Positions 63,307-64,000 of a stretch of 64,000 bases of DNA are shown piece after piece; positions within the stretch are counted from its first letter, which is position 1, and every line of letters starts with the position of its first letter. The stretch lies in assembly GCF_014889545.1 (NCBI RefSeq), contig NZ_QKOF01000005.1:124001-188000 (forward strand). Direction: 5' to 3'. The translations under genes were made by a program, and so were the position numbers. A model generated the notes under the pieces. It searched no databases and was not told where the DNA came from. It saw only the letters and a list, made by a program, of their open reading frames with translations. The stretch is from Methanothermobacter thermautotrophicus. GTDB taxonomy: Archaea > Methanobacteriota > Methanobacteria > Methanobacteriales > Methanothermobacteraceae.

Positions 63307-63891
63307 CTAATCAAAGGAGCTGTGCCTATGGTGCAGGTCCTCCTCCCTCTTATCAAACCTCTCCATTAGCTCAGCTATGATGCCGTCCAGGAATACCAGG
63401 GCCGATATCTCAAAGAGTGTTCCAAGGGGTGTTCTTGAGTGATGATTGCCCCTCATCTGCCTCTTCATGTAGTCCTTCTCACCGTCAATCTTTGTCCTTC
63501 CCTTTATGGTCACCGTTAGATCTGCCAGCTCTGCCAGGTCAGAGTCAGGGTATGAAGTTACCGCCACGACCCCTGCGCCCCTCTCCCTGGCTATGGAGGC
63601 CGCATTCACGATGTAACTTGTCCTGCCCGAACCTGAAATCGCGATGAGGACGTCACCCTCATTTATTGCAGGGGTTATGGTCTCGCCAACCACGAAGGCG
63701 TTTATCTCAAGGTGCATCAGCCTCATTGCAAAGGCCCTGGCAACAAGGCCTGACCTTCCAAGTCCCAGGACAAAGACGCTGGATGCAGAGGTGAGGATAT
63801 CTATGAAATTCTCAACGGTTTCCTCATCAACATCCCTCTCAATCTTCTCAAGATTATTGATTATGTCCCTGATGGCCTTCTTTATTATCAT
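63307..63891 (-). CDS. hxlB: 6-phospho-3-hexuloisomerase (SIS domain)
   Basis: A 194-residue SIS-domain isomerase: VFVLGLGRSGLVARAFAMRLMHL, ETITPAINEGDVLIAISGSGRTSYIV and a C-terminal PLGTLFEISALVFLDGIIAEL. It interconverts 3-hexulose-6-P and fructose-6-P; in archaea lacking the oxidative pentose pathway it works with hexulose-phosphate synthase in reverse to make ribulose-5-P. ATG 63891 follows GGTG by about five bases; the frame extends 24 codons further upstream without support. Confidence 0.88.
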   Translation of the reverse strand: MIIKKAIRDIINNLEKIERDVDEETVENFIDILTSASSVFVLGLGRSGLVARAFAMRLMHLEINAFVVGETITPAINEGDVLIAISGSGRTSYIVNAASIARERGAGVVAVTSYPDSDLAELADLTVTIKGRTKIDGEKDYMKRQMRGNHHSRTPLGTLFEISALVFLDGIIAELMERFDKREEDLHHRHSSFD

Positions 63892-64000
63892 CGCAACACC
63901 TATACCCATATATGAAGATATGATATAAAAACAGTGGGTAATTGACCTGCCTAAAAGGAGCAAAACGTATTACTGTAACATGGAATCTGCTGGAGCAATC

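Overview
The window looks like chromosome from a hydrogenotrophic methanogenic archaeon of the genus Methanothermobacter. The supporting signs are a tungsten-type formylmethanofuran dehydrogenase operon in the order fwdHFGDACB, the NrpR nitrogen repressor with GGAA-N6-TTCC operators, a Cdc6/Orc1 paralogue, archaeal eS1, ApgM and MptE, an intron-bearing tRNA-Met, TATA promoters with GGAGGTGAT-type ribosome binding sites, and a CRISPR repeat of the GTTAAAATC...ATTGAAAT class. As far as I can recall, several proteins differ slightly from strain Delta H, so this is probably a sister strain or species; that point is recollection, not a comparison.

Layout. 1-1.9 kb: the end of a receiver/GAF/PAS sensor, a 4-oxalocrotonate tautomerase homologue and a dUTPase-family gene. 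1.9-3.7 kb: a 21-repeat CRISPR array read on the minus strand, with its AT-rich leader on the right. 4-9 kb: acetyl-CoA synthetase, a TPP enzyme and a class V aminotransferase. 9-15 kb: mptE, cdc6-2, an unannotated 55-residue membrane protein, archease, rtcB, MTA phosphorylase, a flavoprotein and a NifX-like protein. 15-24 kb: eS1, a DUF92 membrane protein, ApgM, then the UDP-GlcNAc genes glmM and glmU, a gamma-carbonic-anhydrase-like protein, hisC, an NrdG-like radical SAM protein and an ASCH-TPR fusion. 24-34.8 kb, mostly minus strand: a second GlmM paralogue, a frameshifted membrane glycosyltransferase, beta-carbonic anhydrase, DNA ligase, regulators, a ferredoxin:thioredoxin-reductase-like redox pair, thiC, a CBS protein, a methanogenesis marker 8-like gene and a cysteine-rich unknown.

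35-49 kb is the nitrogen region: tRNA-Met, a ThiF-family protein, glnA and nrpR on the plus strand, two small genes, a broken molybdopterin oxidoreductase, then nifH-nifI1-nifI2-nifD-nifK-nifE-nifN-nifX on the minus strand. glnA and nifH each carry an exact NrpR operator beside the TATA box. nifK (four single-base indels) and nifE (two) are not open as they stand, although their residues remain conserved in the broken frames. This is either recent loss of nitrogen fixation or a cluster of sequencing indels.

49-63 kb is formate/CO2 chemistry: the fwd operon, headed by a helix-turn-helix/ferredoxin fusion next to a perfect palindrome; a NuoG-like formate dehydrogenase; cofactor genes mobB, moaA and fdhD; NuoF- and NuoE-like diaphorase subunits; and, at the right edge, 6-phospho-3-hexuloisomerase.

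The most unusual signal is in the CRISPR array. In the leader-proximal repeats the 3' ten bases, which supply the crRNA 5' handle, have been replaced by a copy of the repeat's own 5' ten bases. That altered repeat was then propagated through at least eleven later spacer acquisitions, giving a sequence record of a change in the repeat boundary and of length-based repeat duplication.
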